Shown in pieces: positions 10,784 through 21,417 of a stretch of 64,000 nt of DNA. Origin of the DNA: Gordius sp. MW1 (lineage: Eukaryota > Nematomorpha > Gordioida > Gordea > Gordiidae); NCBI GenBank assembly GCA_964036665.1, contig OZ038528.1:19083245-19147244 (forward strand). Reading direction: 5' to 3'. The notes under the pieces are model-generated. The model made no database searches. It had not been told where the DNA came from and worked only from the letters and a program-made list of their open reading frames with translations. The number at the start of each line of letters is the position of its first letter. The first letter of the stretch is position 1. The position numbers and the translations under genes are program-made.

Positions 10784-11633
10784 TGTTTATGGAAGTTTAT
10801 TGAAATAATGGAAGTTTATTGAAAAACTGAAAATATGTATAATGAAATATAATAGTAAAATATGTAAGATATGAAAATGTAAATAAAGTAAATGATAATG
10901 CTTAAGTGTAGGATGATGATGTTTGAATGTAGTATATAGGTGATGATGCTTGAAATTGAATGTACGTGAATATGTTATCATGACGTGTATGTGTTCTAGA
11001 AAACCATAATCATCTGATGAATGAATGTCTGTTGTTCATGTTATGTATTAACATGTGTGTATACGTTGTTCATGTTATGTATTAACATGTGTATATGTTG
11101 TTCATGTTATGGGTTAACATATGTGTATATATTGTTCATGTTATGGGTTAACATGTGTGTGTTCGGTGTTCATGTTGGTATCGTTTCAATTGACAAAAGT
11201 TCATTTGTAAAAATCTCTAAATCTCTAAACTCCCGTTCTTTAAAAAAATCGCTTCTGTGCAAAATCTAACATAGTCAAAATCTAATATAGACAATAATTG
11301 CTTATGCGCATGCTAGTTTAATAACTTTTTTATGTTTTTAACTCCACAAAATCTAATACAGGCAATAATTGCTTATGCGCATGCGCAGTTATAAGTGTGA
11401 CTTAAAACCCTCTGCGTTTGGTAAGTTTTCCAATATTATTATCATTTATTTTGTAAATTTCACTTCTGTGCAAAATGTATATAGGCAAAATGTAATATAG
11501 GCAAGGGTTAGGGTTAGATTTAGATATAGGGTTAGGGTTAGATTTAGATATTTAGAGATTTTTACAAATGAACTTTTGTCAATTGAACCAGATTCTTAAT
11601 GTGTGTATATGTTGTTCATGTTATGTGTTAACA
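10784..11633 (-). repeat. BEL/Pao 3' LTR with a 419-bp insert
   Basis: On the minus strand it begins TGTTAACACATAAC at 11633 and ends CTTCCATAAACA at 10784. The first 210 bases of the plus-strand copy (10784-10998) are nearly identical to 16704-16920 of the other LTR. It contains a minisatellite of about 33 bp (GTTCATGTTATG...TTAACATGTGTG, about five copies, 11030-11180), shared with 20340-20533. Without the insert the LTR is about 430 bp. Confidence 0.88.
11177..11595. mobile_element. 419-bp inverted-repeat element inside the 3' LTR
   Basis: Absent from the other LTR. Its ends are inverted repeats of about 50 bp (CAATTGACAAAAGTTCATTT on the left, its complement on the right). The right terminus reads, on the other strand, GAATCTGGTTCA, the same 12 bases that start the right terminus of the 3384-bp element at 16921-20304, suggesting one family. 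Inside are two copies of a TTGCTTATGCGCATGC motif and short GGGTTAGGGTTAG tracts. No clear target duplication remains. Confidence 0.7.
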
Positions 11634-13309
11634 TTCTGCCCCCCCCCCCCGTTGAAAGTACTATCATCCAAATTGGTAGATCCGTGAAGAATATCATCGA
11701 TAGGTAATACATGCAGTCTTATTACTGGCCTTTTGATCAAACCAGCTGATGTTCTTAAAGTAACTACTCTAGTTACTCCATCGGAGCCTGGGTGAATTTC
11801 TTGAATACGGGCTAAAGGCCATTTGAGAGGTGGCGTGTTATCCTCACTAATTATTACAAGTTGACCGACCTTTACATTCTGAAATGATTTTTTCCATTTT
11901 TTACACATCTGAAATTGATTTAAATACTCCTTTGACCATCGGCGCCAAAATTGCTGTCGTAATAATTCTGTGTGCTGCCATCGAGATAAAGTATTCATAT
12001 TTGCAGATGTCCAATTAGGTTCAGAGATAGAAGTGAAAGAAGAGCCAATCAAAAAATGCGCGGGAGTTAAGCATGATAAGTCATTTGGATCTTCTGACAA
12101 TTGTGTAAGAGGTCTTGAATTAATGATGGCTTCGATTTGAATCAAAAGTGTGGTGATTTCTTCATAAGTTAATAGGGCTTGACCCAATACTCTTCTCAAA
12201 TGTTGTTTGGTAGATTTGACGGCTGCTTCCCATAAACCACCAAAATGAGGTGCTCTTGGTGGAATAAAGTGCCAATTAATGCCCTGTTCTGCTAGTTTCA
12301 ACTTTATTCTTTCGTGGTTGCTGGGACTAAGTAAAGACTGTAGCTGTAATAATTCCTTGTTAGCTCCAGTAAAAGTGGTTGCATTATCGGAATAAATATT
12401 GAGTGGTTTACCTCTCCTAGCTTTAAAGCGTTTTAAAGCATTAAGAGATGCTTCAGTGGTAAGGTCTAATACTAACTCTAGATGAACTGCTCTTGTATTA
12501 AGACAAACAAACAATGCAGAATAGACCTTAATGAGCTTGCTATTTCGACGTTTACTCTCCCGAATTTGTAATGGTTCAAAGTAATCTAGACCGGTGTTAT
12601 AGAATGGTCTGGTAGGTGCAACCCGACAAGTTGGAAGATTGCCCATGATACATTGTTGTGGTCTTGGCTTAACCTTAAAACAGGTAATGCATTTTCGTAT
12701 TACTTGCTTGACAAGAGATCTGGTACTGATGGGCCAATAGGCGGTTCGAACATTACCTATAGTATTTTGCACACCAGTATGCAAATATTCTTCATGGTAC
12801 ATTTTAATTATGAGATTAGTAATGAAGTGATTTTTTGGAAGAAGAACAGGATGTTTTTGACTAAAAGGGACACTTGCGTTTTTTAGTCTTCCGCCTACTC
12901 TGATTACACCATCGTGAAGAAAAGGGGTTAAACTGAGTATTTTACTGTTGTTTGATACCCTATTAAACTTTACAAGGGTATGTAAATCTGTTGAAAAACA
13001 TTCCATTTGGACTATTTTTAACACAGTTAATGTAGCTTGAGAAAGTTCTGTGGTTGACAAGGATCCATATTTCAAATGATTTTTACATTTAATGTTTGAA
13101 TAAAACCGTAAACAATATGCTATAATTCGTGTCAGTTTCCGAAAATTAGAATATTTTGTTAACAAAGGATTAGTCTTACAAATAGTAGAGCAGTGCACTG
13201 TTTTGTGTTCGGGTATATTGGACATATCACTCAAAGACAAATGCTCAATAATAGGACAGTCGGTGGATAACCAAATGGGTCCTGTCCACCATTTTATATC
13301 ATTAATCAA
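11621..13309 (-). pseudogene. BEL/Pao integrase domain of pol
   Basis: A 562-codon open frame in the pol reading frame. Residues about 100-230 hold an HHCC zinc-finger region (HTGV..., CITCFKVKP), followed by the integrase core with D,D,E residues (TGLDYFEP, SDNATTFTGANKEL, GLWEAAVKSTKQHLRR). The C-terminal part (VGQLVIISEDNTPPLKWPLA and GVTRVV) is the DUF5641-like domain typical of BEL/Pao integrases. It ends inside the 3' LTR at 11621. It is separated from RNase H by a single in-frame stop at 13397, so it is part of a broken polyprotein rather than a separate gene. Confidence 0.93.
11634..11650 (-). other. Polypurine tract of BEL/Pao element
   Basis: On the minus strand a run of twelve G followed by CAGAA immediately precedes the 3' LTR start TGTTAACA, the expected plus-strand priming site. 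Confidence 0.8.
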
Positions 13310-13396
13310 CTCACTTGGTGAACAGCCTCTTGATAAAGAGTAGGCTGGATTGTCACTTGTTTGTACCTGATGCCAATTGTCAACTTTAGAGTTTTG

Positions 13397-14975
13397 TTAA
13401 ATTTTTGCTACTCGATTAGCCACAAAGGTATTCCAGTTGCTAGGTGAACCCTTGATCCATGCTAACACTATTGTCGAATCAGTCCAACAATATGTTGTGG
13501 ATTGTGGAACTTGAAATGCTAAATGGGCAATTTTTAATAATTTTGTTAGCAGAAGTGCCCCGCACAAAATTAGTCTTGGAATTAAAATGCTTTTGATAGG
13601 AGCAACTCGCGATTTGGAGCAAAGAAGTCTACTGGACCAGTTATCATTGCTGGAAGATCGAATGTATATACATGCCCCATAAGCGATTTCGCTTGCGTCA
13701 CAGAAACCGTGAATTTCTATCTTCAAGGGATTCTCATGGCCTATAACACGCCGGGGAATGTCAAGTGAGCTTAAAAGTACAAACTGATTTTTAAATGATG
13801 TCCATTTATTGCTAAGATCACTAGGAAGTGTTTCATCCCAAGATTGCTGAAGCTTCCAAAGTTGCTGCATAAATACTTTAGCTCTTGTCAATACAGGCCC
13901 TAGTAATCCAAGTGGATCAAACATTTGAGAAATATGTGATAGAACATTTCGTTTTGATATAGTATCCCTTTTAGTTTCATTTTTAATGTTGAATCGAATG
14001 TTGTCATTTTGTGGATTCCAATGGATACCTAAAGTCTTCATGTTACTTTGCTTGTCTAACGGTATGATTTCGTCACTAGAAATTGATGGTAGTTGAGTGA
14101 ATAATGAGGTGGAATTTGTAGCCCATTTTCTTAGATTTAATCCAGCTTTTTTTAGCATGGTCTGTATTTGTACTACAATAATTCTAGCTTCTGAAATGTT
14201 GTGTGCCCCTGTTAATAAATCGTCAACATAAAAATCTCGCTGTGCTATGCGTGCTCCAACTGGGAACTCATTGCATTCATCTTCAGCCACTTGTTGAAGA
14301 ACTTTAGTAGCTAAGTAAGGTGCTGATAAGTAAGTCAAAGGATTGAACAGGATGTGATATTTCATCTCGCCACAGTATTCTCTGCAATTGAGTATGTGCT
14401 GGATTAATCAATATCTGTCTGTACATTTTTTCGATGTCTGCTGTGATTGCAATATTGTGACTACGAAACCTTAATATTATTGATATTAAGTCCTGCTGAA
14501 TCTTAGGACCAACCATCAGAGTGTCATTTAATGATAGTCCAGAAGTTGATTTAGCGGATCCATCAAAGACTACCCGCAATTTTGTCGTGAGGCTGTCCAT
14601 TTTGAATATGGCGTGATGCGGCAGATAAAAGACAGGTAAATCTTGTGATTTTGTTTCAGTAGTGGGGGCTAGGTGGCCCAACCGTTGATATTCATGGATA
14701 AAACTTGTGTAATCACGTCTTAGTTCAGGGTTCCGCAACATCTTATTTTCAAAAAATTGAAATCGGATGAAAGCTTGTTTGTAAGAATTTCCCAATTTTT
14801 TAACCTGATCCTTTAGTGGTAGGTCTACAATATATCTGACAAATGAATTTCGTCTGGAAGTAGCCTTGAATATCTCTTCACATTGATGCTCTTCATTGGA
14901 GTACTGAACTGGTTGGGTTATCTCTTCATTTTCCCAAAAATTGGTTAGTTGCTTATTTAATAGTTGAGTAGACAA
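13397..14975 (-). pseudogene. BEL/Pao reverse transcriptase and RNase H, frameshifted
   Basis: Two overlapping frames cover this part. The first (14975-14304) has the RT fingers (KLRVVFDGSAKS, LNDTLMVGP, ITADIEKMYRQILI). The second (14365-13397) resumes with SAPYLATKVLQQ, the catalytic YVDD box (RDFYVDDLLTGA), the thumb (QMFDPLGLLGPV) and an RNase H with GFCDAS and YCWTDSTIVLAWIKGSP. The frame change falls near 14360. The domain ends at a stop (13397) after which the frame is open again into integrase. Reverse transcription would take place in cytoplasmic particles; this copy cannot make the protein. Confidence 0.92.
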
Positions 14976-15047
14976 ATTGCATGTTTGTGTAACTTCAAAA
15001 TTCCACGGGTTAGAAAAATAATATGGACCAGAAATTATCCAACCGAA

Positions 15048-16683
15048 TTAAGTGTTTTTAAAAACTAATCCATTTTGAAGATTTAATTGTTCTGTGCATA
15101 TGACATCCCAAAACAATTCAACACCAATCAGAATATCTATTTCACGAGAGATGTTGAATAAAGGGTCAGCAAGTTGTAAATTGTCTGGTATTAAAATATT
15201 TGACTTTGGGATTGATAATGTTGGAAGGTTTGTTGTAATATGATTCATAACTAAGAATTTTAGTTGAGCATTGTATTTACTATGCAAAGAATGAACCCTT
15301 GCATCAACGCAAGTTTTAATAGATGATTGACTGTTATTGATGCCTCCTATTGCAATTGAAATTTGTTGTACATTTAATTGCAACCTGTTAGCAAACTCAG
15401 TTGTGATGAAATTAGATTGGGATCCTGAATCTAAGAGAGCACGACATATGTGGGTATTTCCTTTCACATCATTTATACCAATTAAAGCTGTAGGGAGTAA
15501 TACTTGTATGGAATCTTTATGATGATGTATGTTTAGAGCTGAATTTGTTGATGAAATTTTTTGTAAATCATGTTGGTGTAAGAGTGTATTGTGTATTTTG
15601 TAACATATCCTACATGATCCTGCCGTGCAATGTGAGATGCTATGATTTTGGTTTAAACAATTTGAACAAAGAGAGTGCTGCTTGACAAGTTCTCTTTTTT
15701 CCTCACAAGTTGAGTTTAAGAATTTTTTACATCTAAAAATAAAATGGGATTGATTGCATATGAAGCAGCTAGGAGTGGAAATAGCTAGGTTGTTAGATGA
15801 TTTGAAATGATTACCTTTGATCAGAACATCTGTATTTTCTAGTTTATTAGTACTTTCCAAAATGTGGCATTGGTGAGCAAGGAAATCTGTCAAATTTAAG
15901 AAAGATGGGATCTCATCGCTTTTGATTGTAGATTTCCAAGCCTTGTTGATGGTCAAATCTAATTTATTTGTAACTATATATATTAATAACTGATCCCAAT
16001 GTTCCACCGAACTATTTAATGATTTTAGTGCTCTGGTGTGTTTTAGTAACCCATCCAATAATTTTTGGATGTCTAGAAATGACTCCTTTCTAACCATGTT
16101 TAAATTAAATATACCTCTAATATGTTTATTAATTATTAATCTCTTGTTGTTAAAACGATCATTTAACAAGTCCCATGCAACCTTGTAATTAATTATCTGT
16201 TGATATGTCTAGGGATTGAATTATACTTGCCGCATTGCCCTTTAATGACAGTTTTAAGTAATTCAATTTTTCTACATTTGATATATCCAAGTTATTGTGA
16301 ATAAGTGTAGTGAACAAATTGGAGAAACCTAACCACTCCTCATAATTCCCGTCAAAGTGAGGCAATTCAATTCGAGGAAGTTGTAGCTTCCCAGATGTTG
16401 AAGATGGTTGACAGATTGTTGGTGTGTGAGTTTGGTTAATGATACTCTGTGCCTTTGATATTGCCTTATAGTAATTGTCTTCAATCTCTTTTTGCTCATG
16501 AGAGTTTTCATCAATTATATCAACTTGTTCTTGAAAATCCTCATATTTTGAATATAAACTTTTAATATTTTCAAGTCTTAATTCTATATTGATTATATCA
16601 TCAGATGATGATTCTACATAGTCCATAAATCTTGCAAGGCTTTTTACAAATGTTGTCTTTTTCTTTTCAAATTTTGCAGTCAT
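15048..16683 (-). pseudogene. BEL/Pao gag and aspartic protease, frameshifted
   Basis: Gag starts at ATG 16683 just after the primer-binding site (MTAKFEKKKTTFVKSL). A DUF1759-like capsid segment (LPHFDGNYEEWLGFSNLF) leads to a frameshift near 16190. The next frame (16169-15048) carries the rest of the capsid, two zinc knuckles (CFICNQSH..., CSNCLNQNH...C) and the protease active site ALLDSGSQSNFI. It ends at a premature TAA (15048); the following 72 bases are open in the same frame into reverse transcriptase. Confidence 0.9.
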
Positions 16684-16703
16684 TGGGGCTCGAAGGACCA
16701 TAA
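16684..16703 (-). other. Primer-binding site of BEL/Pao element
   Basis: Directly inside the 5' LTR the minus strand reads TTATGGTCCTTCGAGCCCCA, the usual position and a common motif (GGTCCTTCGAGC) for tRNA priming in BEL elements. The gag ATG follows immediately. Confidence 0.65.
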
Positions 16704-16984
16704 TGTTTATGGAAGTTTATTGAAATAATGGAAGTTTATTGAAATACTGAAAATATGTATAATGAAATATAATAGTAAAATATGTAAGATATGAAAATGT
16801 AAATAAAGTAAATGATAATGCTTAAGTGTAGGATGATGATGTTTGAATGTAGTATATAGGTGATGTTGGTTGAAATTGAATGTACGTGAATATGTTATCA
16901 TGACGTGTATGTGTTCTAGAGAATCTGGTACATTAGGCGATTTTTCACTTCGCGATTCTTGAACACGTGACTGCAACATATTAG

Positions 16985-17420
16985 ACTCTAAATCATTATG
17001 AAAATTAAAAATTAAAATAATATATAGCTTATATAAGATATAATACAATAAATATAATGCAATACATTATAATAAATATTATATAATAAAATAGATTTAA
17101 TATAATAGACTAAATGTAATACAATAAAATAAGGTAACACAGAACAATAAATAAAATATAAGTTATATAATAAATATAATGCATTAAATATAATACAATA
17201 AATATTATATAATCTATATAATACAATAAACAAATATTTATAATAAATAAAACATATAATATAATGCAAAACAATAATAATATAATTTATTTAATATAAT
17301 ACAATAAGATATATGTAATGCAATACAATAAATATAATACAATATTATAAATATAATACAATTTATTAATTATTATATAGTGCAATACAATAATAATAAT
17401 ACAATGCATTAAATATTAAG
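16985..17420. repeat. AT-rich low-complexity tract (CAATA/TAATA)
   Basis: About 430 bp of irregular AATA/ACAATA/TATAATG repeats just inside the left terminal repeat of the 3384-bp element. The right end has a shorter mirror region (20110-20250). Open frames here are low-complexity and not genes. Confidence 0.75.
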
Positions 17421-19298
17421 AATACCATATAAGTCAAAAACATAGGTCACCATTATACCAGCCGAAGGAGGTGTGGAAACATAGGCGTAGCCAGGTTTTA
17501 GAATAGGGGAGGGGGCGATAGTTGTTTAAGTTCATTTAAGGAGGGGCAAATACAATTTTTTTTTTTTATTTTAACGGTTTTTGTATTAAAGAAAAGGATT
17601 TTATGTCTCAAAAAACAAAGGGTCAAGACTTTCTTGAGTTTGGACAAAACTCTTTTTTATGATACTTTTTATGCCAAATTTAAAAATTTATGAACTTATA
17701 CCAACAAATATTTATAAACTGAGTATTTTAAACTTTACCCTTTCATCTAAAATAATTTAGGAAAACTTGTAGGAAATCTCATTTTTTACAAAATTTACTG
17801 TTGAGCCTCATAAATTTTTTTTTAAGAATTTACATTTAAATTTTTTTAATATCTTTAATTCTAACCTTCTATCATGTATTTATATTGAAAAAAAATTAAT
17901 TGAAGGCCAAAAATAAAAAATAATGGTTAAGAACAGTAGTAACTTTTTAACATTAAAAACATAGGGCCAAAATTCAATAAGTTCAGACATCTCTATTTTT
18001 TTGAGGGTTTTTTATGCCAAATTGTCTGTAACCTTATTTTATATATTAATAATAAAATTATGAAATTAAAATAGAAAAAATTTTATGAGCCGAATTAATC
18101 ACATAGGGAAAATTTTGAAAATTGTACTAATTAAGGATATAAAATTAAAATTACTTGTTTGTATACCCTAAGTAATATATTAATTTACTGTTAAAATATA
18201 GGCTTTAACACAACCAAGTTATAGCTATTTTGAGTTTGGGGTCATCTTGACCCCCTTTACCATCCGTGTTAGGATTTTGACCTGACCAACAGAGTAAAAT
18301 GGCTGTGCAAGTGCATAGGCGTGCTAGTGCATGACACCCTCTAATGTTCAATGTAATGCCTTAAAAATTATTATCTATGGTTGGAATACATGAGTGTGTT
18401 AGTCTTAGTCTAACATTTTGAGAAAAGCATAAAAAAATTTACTTTAATAATTAGTAATAATTTTGGCACTTAATAAATAGTTAGTAAATAAGCCATAAAC
18501 TATTAAGGCATATAAGTATTTAATATAGTATTTTTTTCTATTTTTCATAAAAAATTATTGATTGTAAGTCTAAAAATGCATAAATGATATATGTTATAAA
18601 AGTTTTAATTTAAATATTATATATTGAACATTTTACGTACATTTGTAGATAATAATTTGTTTAGTTCAGTAAAAGCAGGGATGAGTTTATAATATGCAAA
18701 GTATAAATTAAGTTAAAATTTATATTAAGCCAATGTATTAGCTAATCCTCTATGTATAGAAAAAGTTATTACTTATTGTATATTAGAATGTAAACTTATA
18801 TTTACTGATGAATTGAGATAAAGTTATAACTGTTTGTTATATAATTGTATGTGAATCCCTTCCACATTATCTTTTAAGTTTAAATATTATACCTTGCAAT
18901 ACTTCAAACAATCTGAATAACATAATGTCTTAAGGTATGTTATTAATTTTCAATCTTAATATCTTTAGGATCATCATGCACTACTTCAAATAACAATTTA
19001 ATTTAAGTTATATACAAATCAAAGACAAGCTCTAAGTATACAAATTTATTTGATATAATGTTAAAAAATAGTACATATTTAATGCAATGAATTCATATTT
19101 TTAACATTGACTAATCTAAAGATTTAAAAAATATGCACATAAAATAAGTTGAACATTAAACAGCTCCAGTTGGAAGATCAATGAATTGAGATTACTTGTG
19201 CTAAGGTAGCTAATATACATATAGATTCACTTAGGCCCAAAATATGTGGTGTATCTAAAAGCTTTTTGGTACAAAATAAGTAGAATATTGTTTATCAA

Positions 19299-19700
19299 CT
19301 GCAAGTTTTAAAAAAGGCATAATTATAATATAAACATATGTGCAAATGTGTCAAATAACCTTATTGGTTTTCATCACTATGAATTCATTGTTTTAACATT
19401 GCCTAATCTAAAGATTTAAAAAATATGCACATAAAATACGTTAAACATTGAACAGATTGAGTTGAAAGAACTGCAAGTTTTAAAAAAGGCATAATTATAA
19501 TATAAACATATGTGCAAATGTGTCAAATAACCTTATTGGTTTTCATCACTATGAATTCATTGTTTTAACATTGACTAATCTAAAGATTTAAAAAATATGC
19601 ACATAAAATACGTTCAACATTGAACAGATTGAGTTAGAAGATCAATGAATTGAGATTACTTCTAAGGTAGATCAATGAATTGAGATTACTTCTAAGGTAG
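19299..19700. repeat. Tandem duplication of a 172-bp unit plus a 30-bp unit
   Basis: The segment starting CTGCAAGTTTTAAAAAAGGC at 19299 recurs at 19471 with near identity, and a further partial copy of its second half lies at 19085-19170. A 30-bp unit GATCAATGAATTGAGATTAC is doubled at about 19639-19700. Confidence 0.75.
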
Positions 19701-19997
19701 CTAAAATACATATAAATTCACTAAGGCCCAAAAATCTTACTTTTATGTGGTGCATCAAAGCTTTTTGGTACAAAATAAGTAGAATATTGTTTATGATTAT
19801 TTAGTTTTAAAAAAGGCATAATTATTATATGTTACTTTTATGTGGTGCATCTTAAAGCTTGTTGGTACAAAATAAGTAGAATATATATGAACTGAACGTA
19901 TGTGCAAATGTGTCAAATAACCTTATTGGTTTTCATTACTTGGTTATCACTTGTATTTTTCTCCAGTTAAGCTCATTCTAGTCGCACATAAATCTGT

Positions 19998-20108
19998 AAC
20001 CTAATTGGTTGTCGCCTAACAGGTCAGTCGTCCACTGTACAGAAGCGGTTCTAGAACGCTTCTGTACTGTTGGCGACTGACCTGTTAGGCGACAACCAAT
20101 TAGGGTTA
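19998..20108. repeat. Near-perfect palindrome with 55-bp arms
   Basis: Left arm AACCTAATTGGTTGTCGCC... and right arm ...GGCGACAACCAATTAGGGTT pair over about 55 bases with three or four mismatches. The centre is GTTCTAGAAC, containing the same 8-mer as the target duplication of the surrounding element. The outer edge runs into TTAGGGTTAGGG. The arms have moderate GC, unlike the surrounding AT-rich DNA. Confidence 0.85.
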
Positions 20109-20533
20109 GGGTTATATTTATTGTATAATGTAATATATATTATATTGTATTGTATTTAATCTGTTGTATAATATTTATTTTATTGTATTATATTTATGGT
20201 ATTATATCATATTTATACTATATTATTTTAATTTGCATAATGATTATGTTGCAGTCACGTGTTCAATGATCGCGAACTGAAAAATCGCCTACTGAACCAG
20301 ATTCGTTCTAGAAAACCATAATCATCTGATGAATGAATGTCTGTTGTTCATGTTATGTATTAACATGTGTGTATACGTTGTTCATGTTATGTATTAACAT
20401 GTGTATATGTTATTCATGTTATGGGTTAACATATGTGTATATATTGTTCATGTTATGGGTTAACATGTGTGTGTTCGGTGTTCATGTTATGTATTAACAT
20501 GTGTGTATATGTTGTTCATGTTATGTGTTAACA

Positions 20534-21140
20534 CCATATATTAATATAATTAAATATTCATAGCAATGCAATGCTATCTTAAATGCTAATTTCATGTAGT
20601 AATATTCACTTAACAAAATTTGATCCAGGATAATTGTACAAATACATGTAGAGTTATAAGGTAATGTTTTGTTTTTTTGTAGTTATTTTATTGATAAGTA
20701 TGTTAGTTAAGTAATAACCTCAGAGATTTAGAGTCTTTTAACAATAAATTTATACTAATTTACTTGCCAACATCAAGCAATAAATAATTACAATTTTAGG
20801 AAAGTTCATCATATTTAAAATCCATATATTTAATATAATTAAATATTCATAGCAATGCATTTTTAAATGCTTATTTCATGTAGTAATATTCACTTAACAA
20901 AATTTGATCCAGGATAATTGTACAAATACATGTAGAGTTATAAGGTAATGTTTTGTTTTTTGAAGTTATTTTATTGATAAGTATGTTAGTTAAGTAATAA
21001 CCTCAGAAATTTAGAGTCTTTTAACGATAAATTTAATACTAATTTACTTGCCAACATCAAGCAATAAATAATTATAATTTTAGGAAAGTTTATCATATTT
21101 CAAATTCCATATATTCAATATATAAAGTTTCATAGCAATG
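20534..21140 (+). repeat. Tandem array of about 285-bp units in Helitron 5' region, right part
   Basis: Continuation of the array cut by BEL: the rest of the third unit (20534-20786), a fourth unit from 20787 and a diverged partial fifth from about 21070. The sequence then becomes unique, and the Helitron coding region starts at 21418. Confidence 0.85.
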
Positions 21141-21417
21141 CCATGTATATCCCAATTTTTCATTTCAAGTTTATATTTTTTAAATGTCAATTTAATACCA
21201 ATTTATTTATCAATATTAGATACTTATATGTTTTGTTTATGCTTTTAATAGCATTATTAAAAGTTTTACCATATTTTATATATGTCATCCATATTTTAGA
21301 CAATATCAATTGATTTTTGTAAATACTACACTTTTACTTTAATAATTTTTTAGCATACAATTTGACCTATTGATGTATTTTTAATTTTCTTTTTCTTGGT
21401 ATATCGACTATAGATTC

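Larger units (their letters stand above)
16921..20304. mobile_element. 3384-bp inverted-repeat element of unknown superfamily
   Basis: Flanked by the exact 8-bp duplication GTTCTAGA (16913-16920, 20305-20312). The terminal inverted repeats extend about 80-95 bp with about 90 percent identity; they start GAATCTGGT and include GGCGATTTTTCA and GAACACGTGACTGCAACATA. An 8-bp duplication fits hAT or P-like transposases, but the termini do not look like the usual CAG/TAG hAT ends. The interior is AT-rich with no transposase frame, a piece of a GGCGTAGCCAGG hAT end (17486-17498), tandem repeats and a large palindrome near the right end. It is therefore a non-autonomous, chimeric element. Confidence 0.85.
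10784..20533 (-). mobile_element. BEL/Pao LTR retrotransposon with two internal insertions
   Basis: The boundaries are fixed by a 5-bp duplication CCATA (10779-10783 and 20534-20538) and by LTRs that run TGTTAACA...TAAACA on the minus strand. Order on the minus strand: 5' LTR (split), primer-binding site, gag, aspartic protease, reverse transcriptase, RNase H, integrase, polypurine tract, 3' LTR. This gene order and the joined gag-pol frame are those of the BEL/Pao superfamily. The element is inactive: gag and pol carry frameshifts and stops, and both LTRs are disrupted. Removing the insertions gives roughly 5.9 kb. Confidence 0.92.
16704..20533 (-). repeat. BEL/Pao 5' LTR, split by a 3384-bp element
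   Basis: LTR sequence is present at 16704-16920 and 20313-20533. The parts match 10784-11001 and 10994 onward of the 3' LTR. The interruption duplicates GTTCTAGA, a sequence that occurs once at the same place in the undisturbed 3' LTR (10993-11000), proving a later insertion. Confidence 0.9.

Noticed and set aside
11021-11269. Cys-rich 82-codon frame
   Set aside because: It is a translation of the minisatellite inside the BEL LTR.
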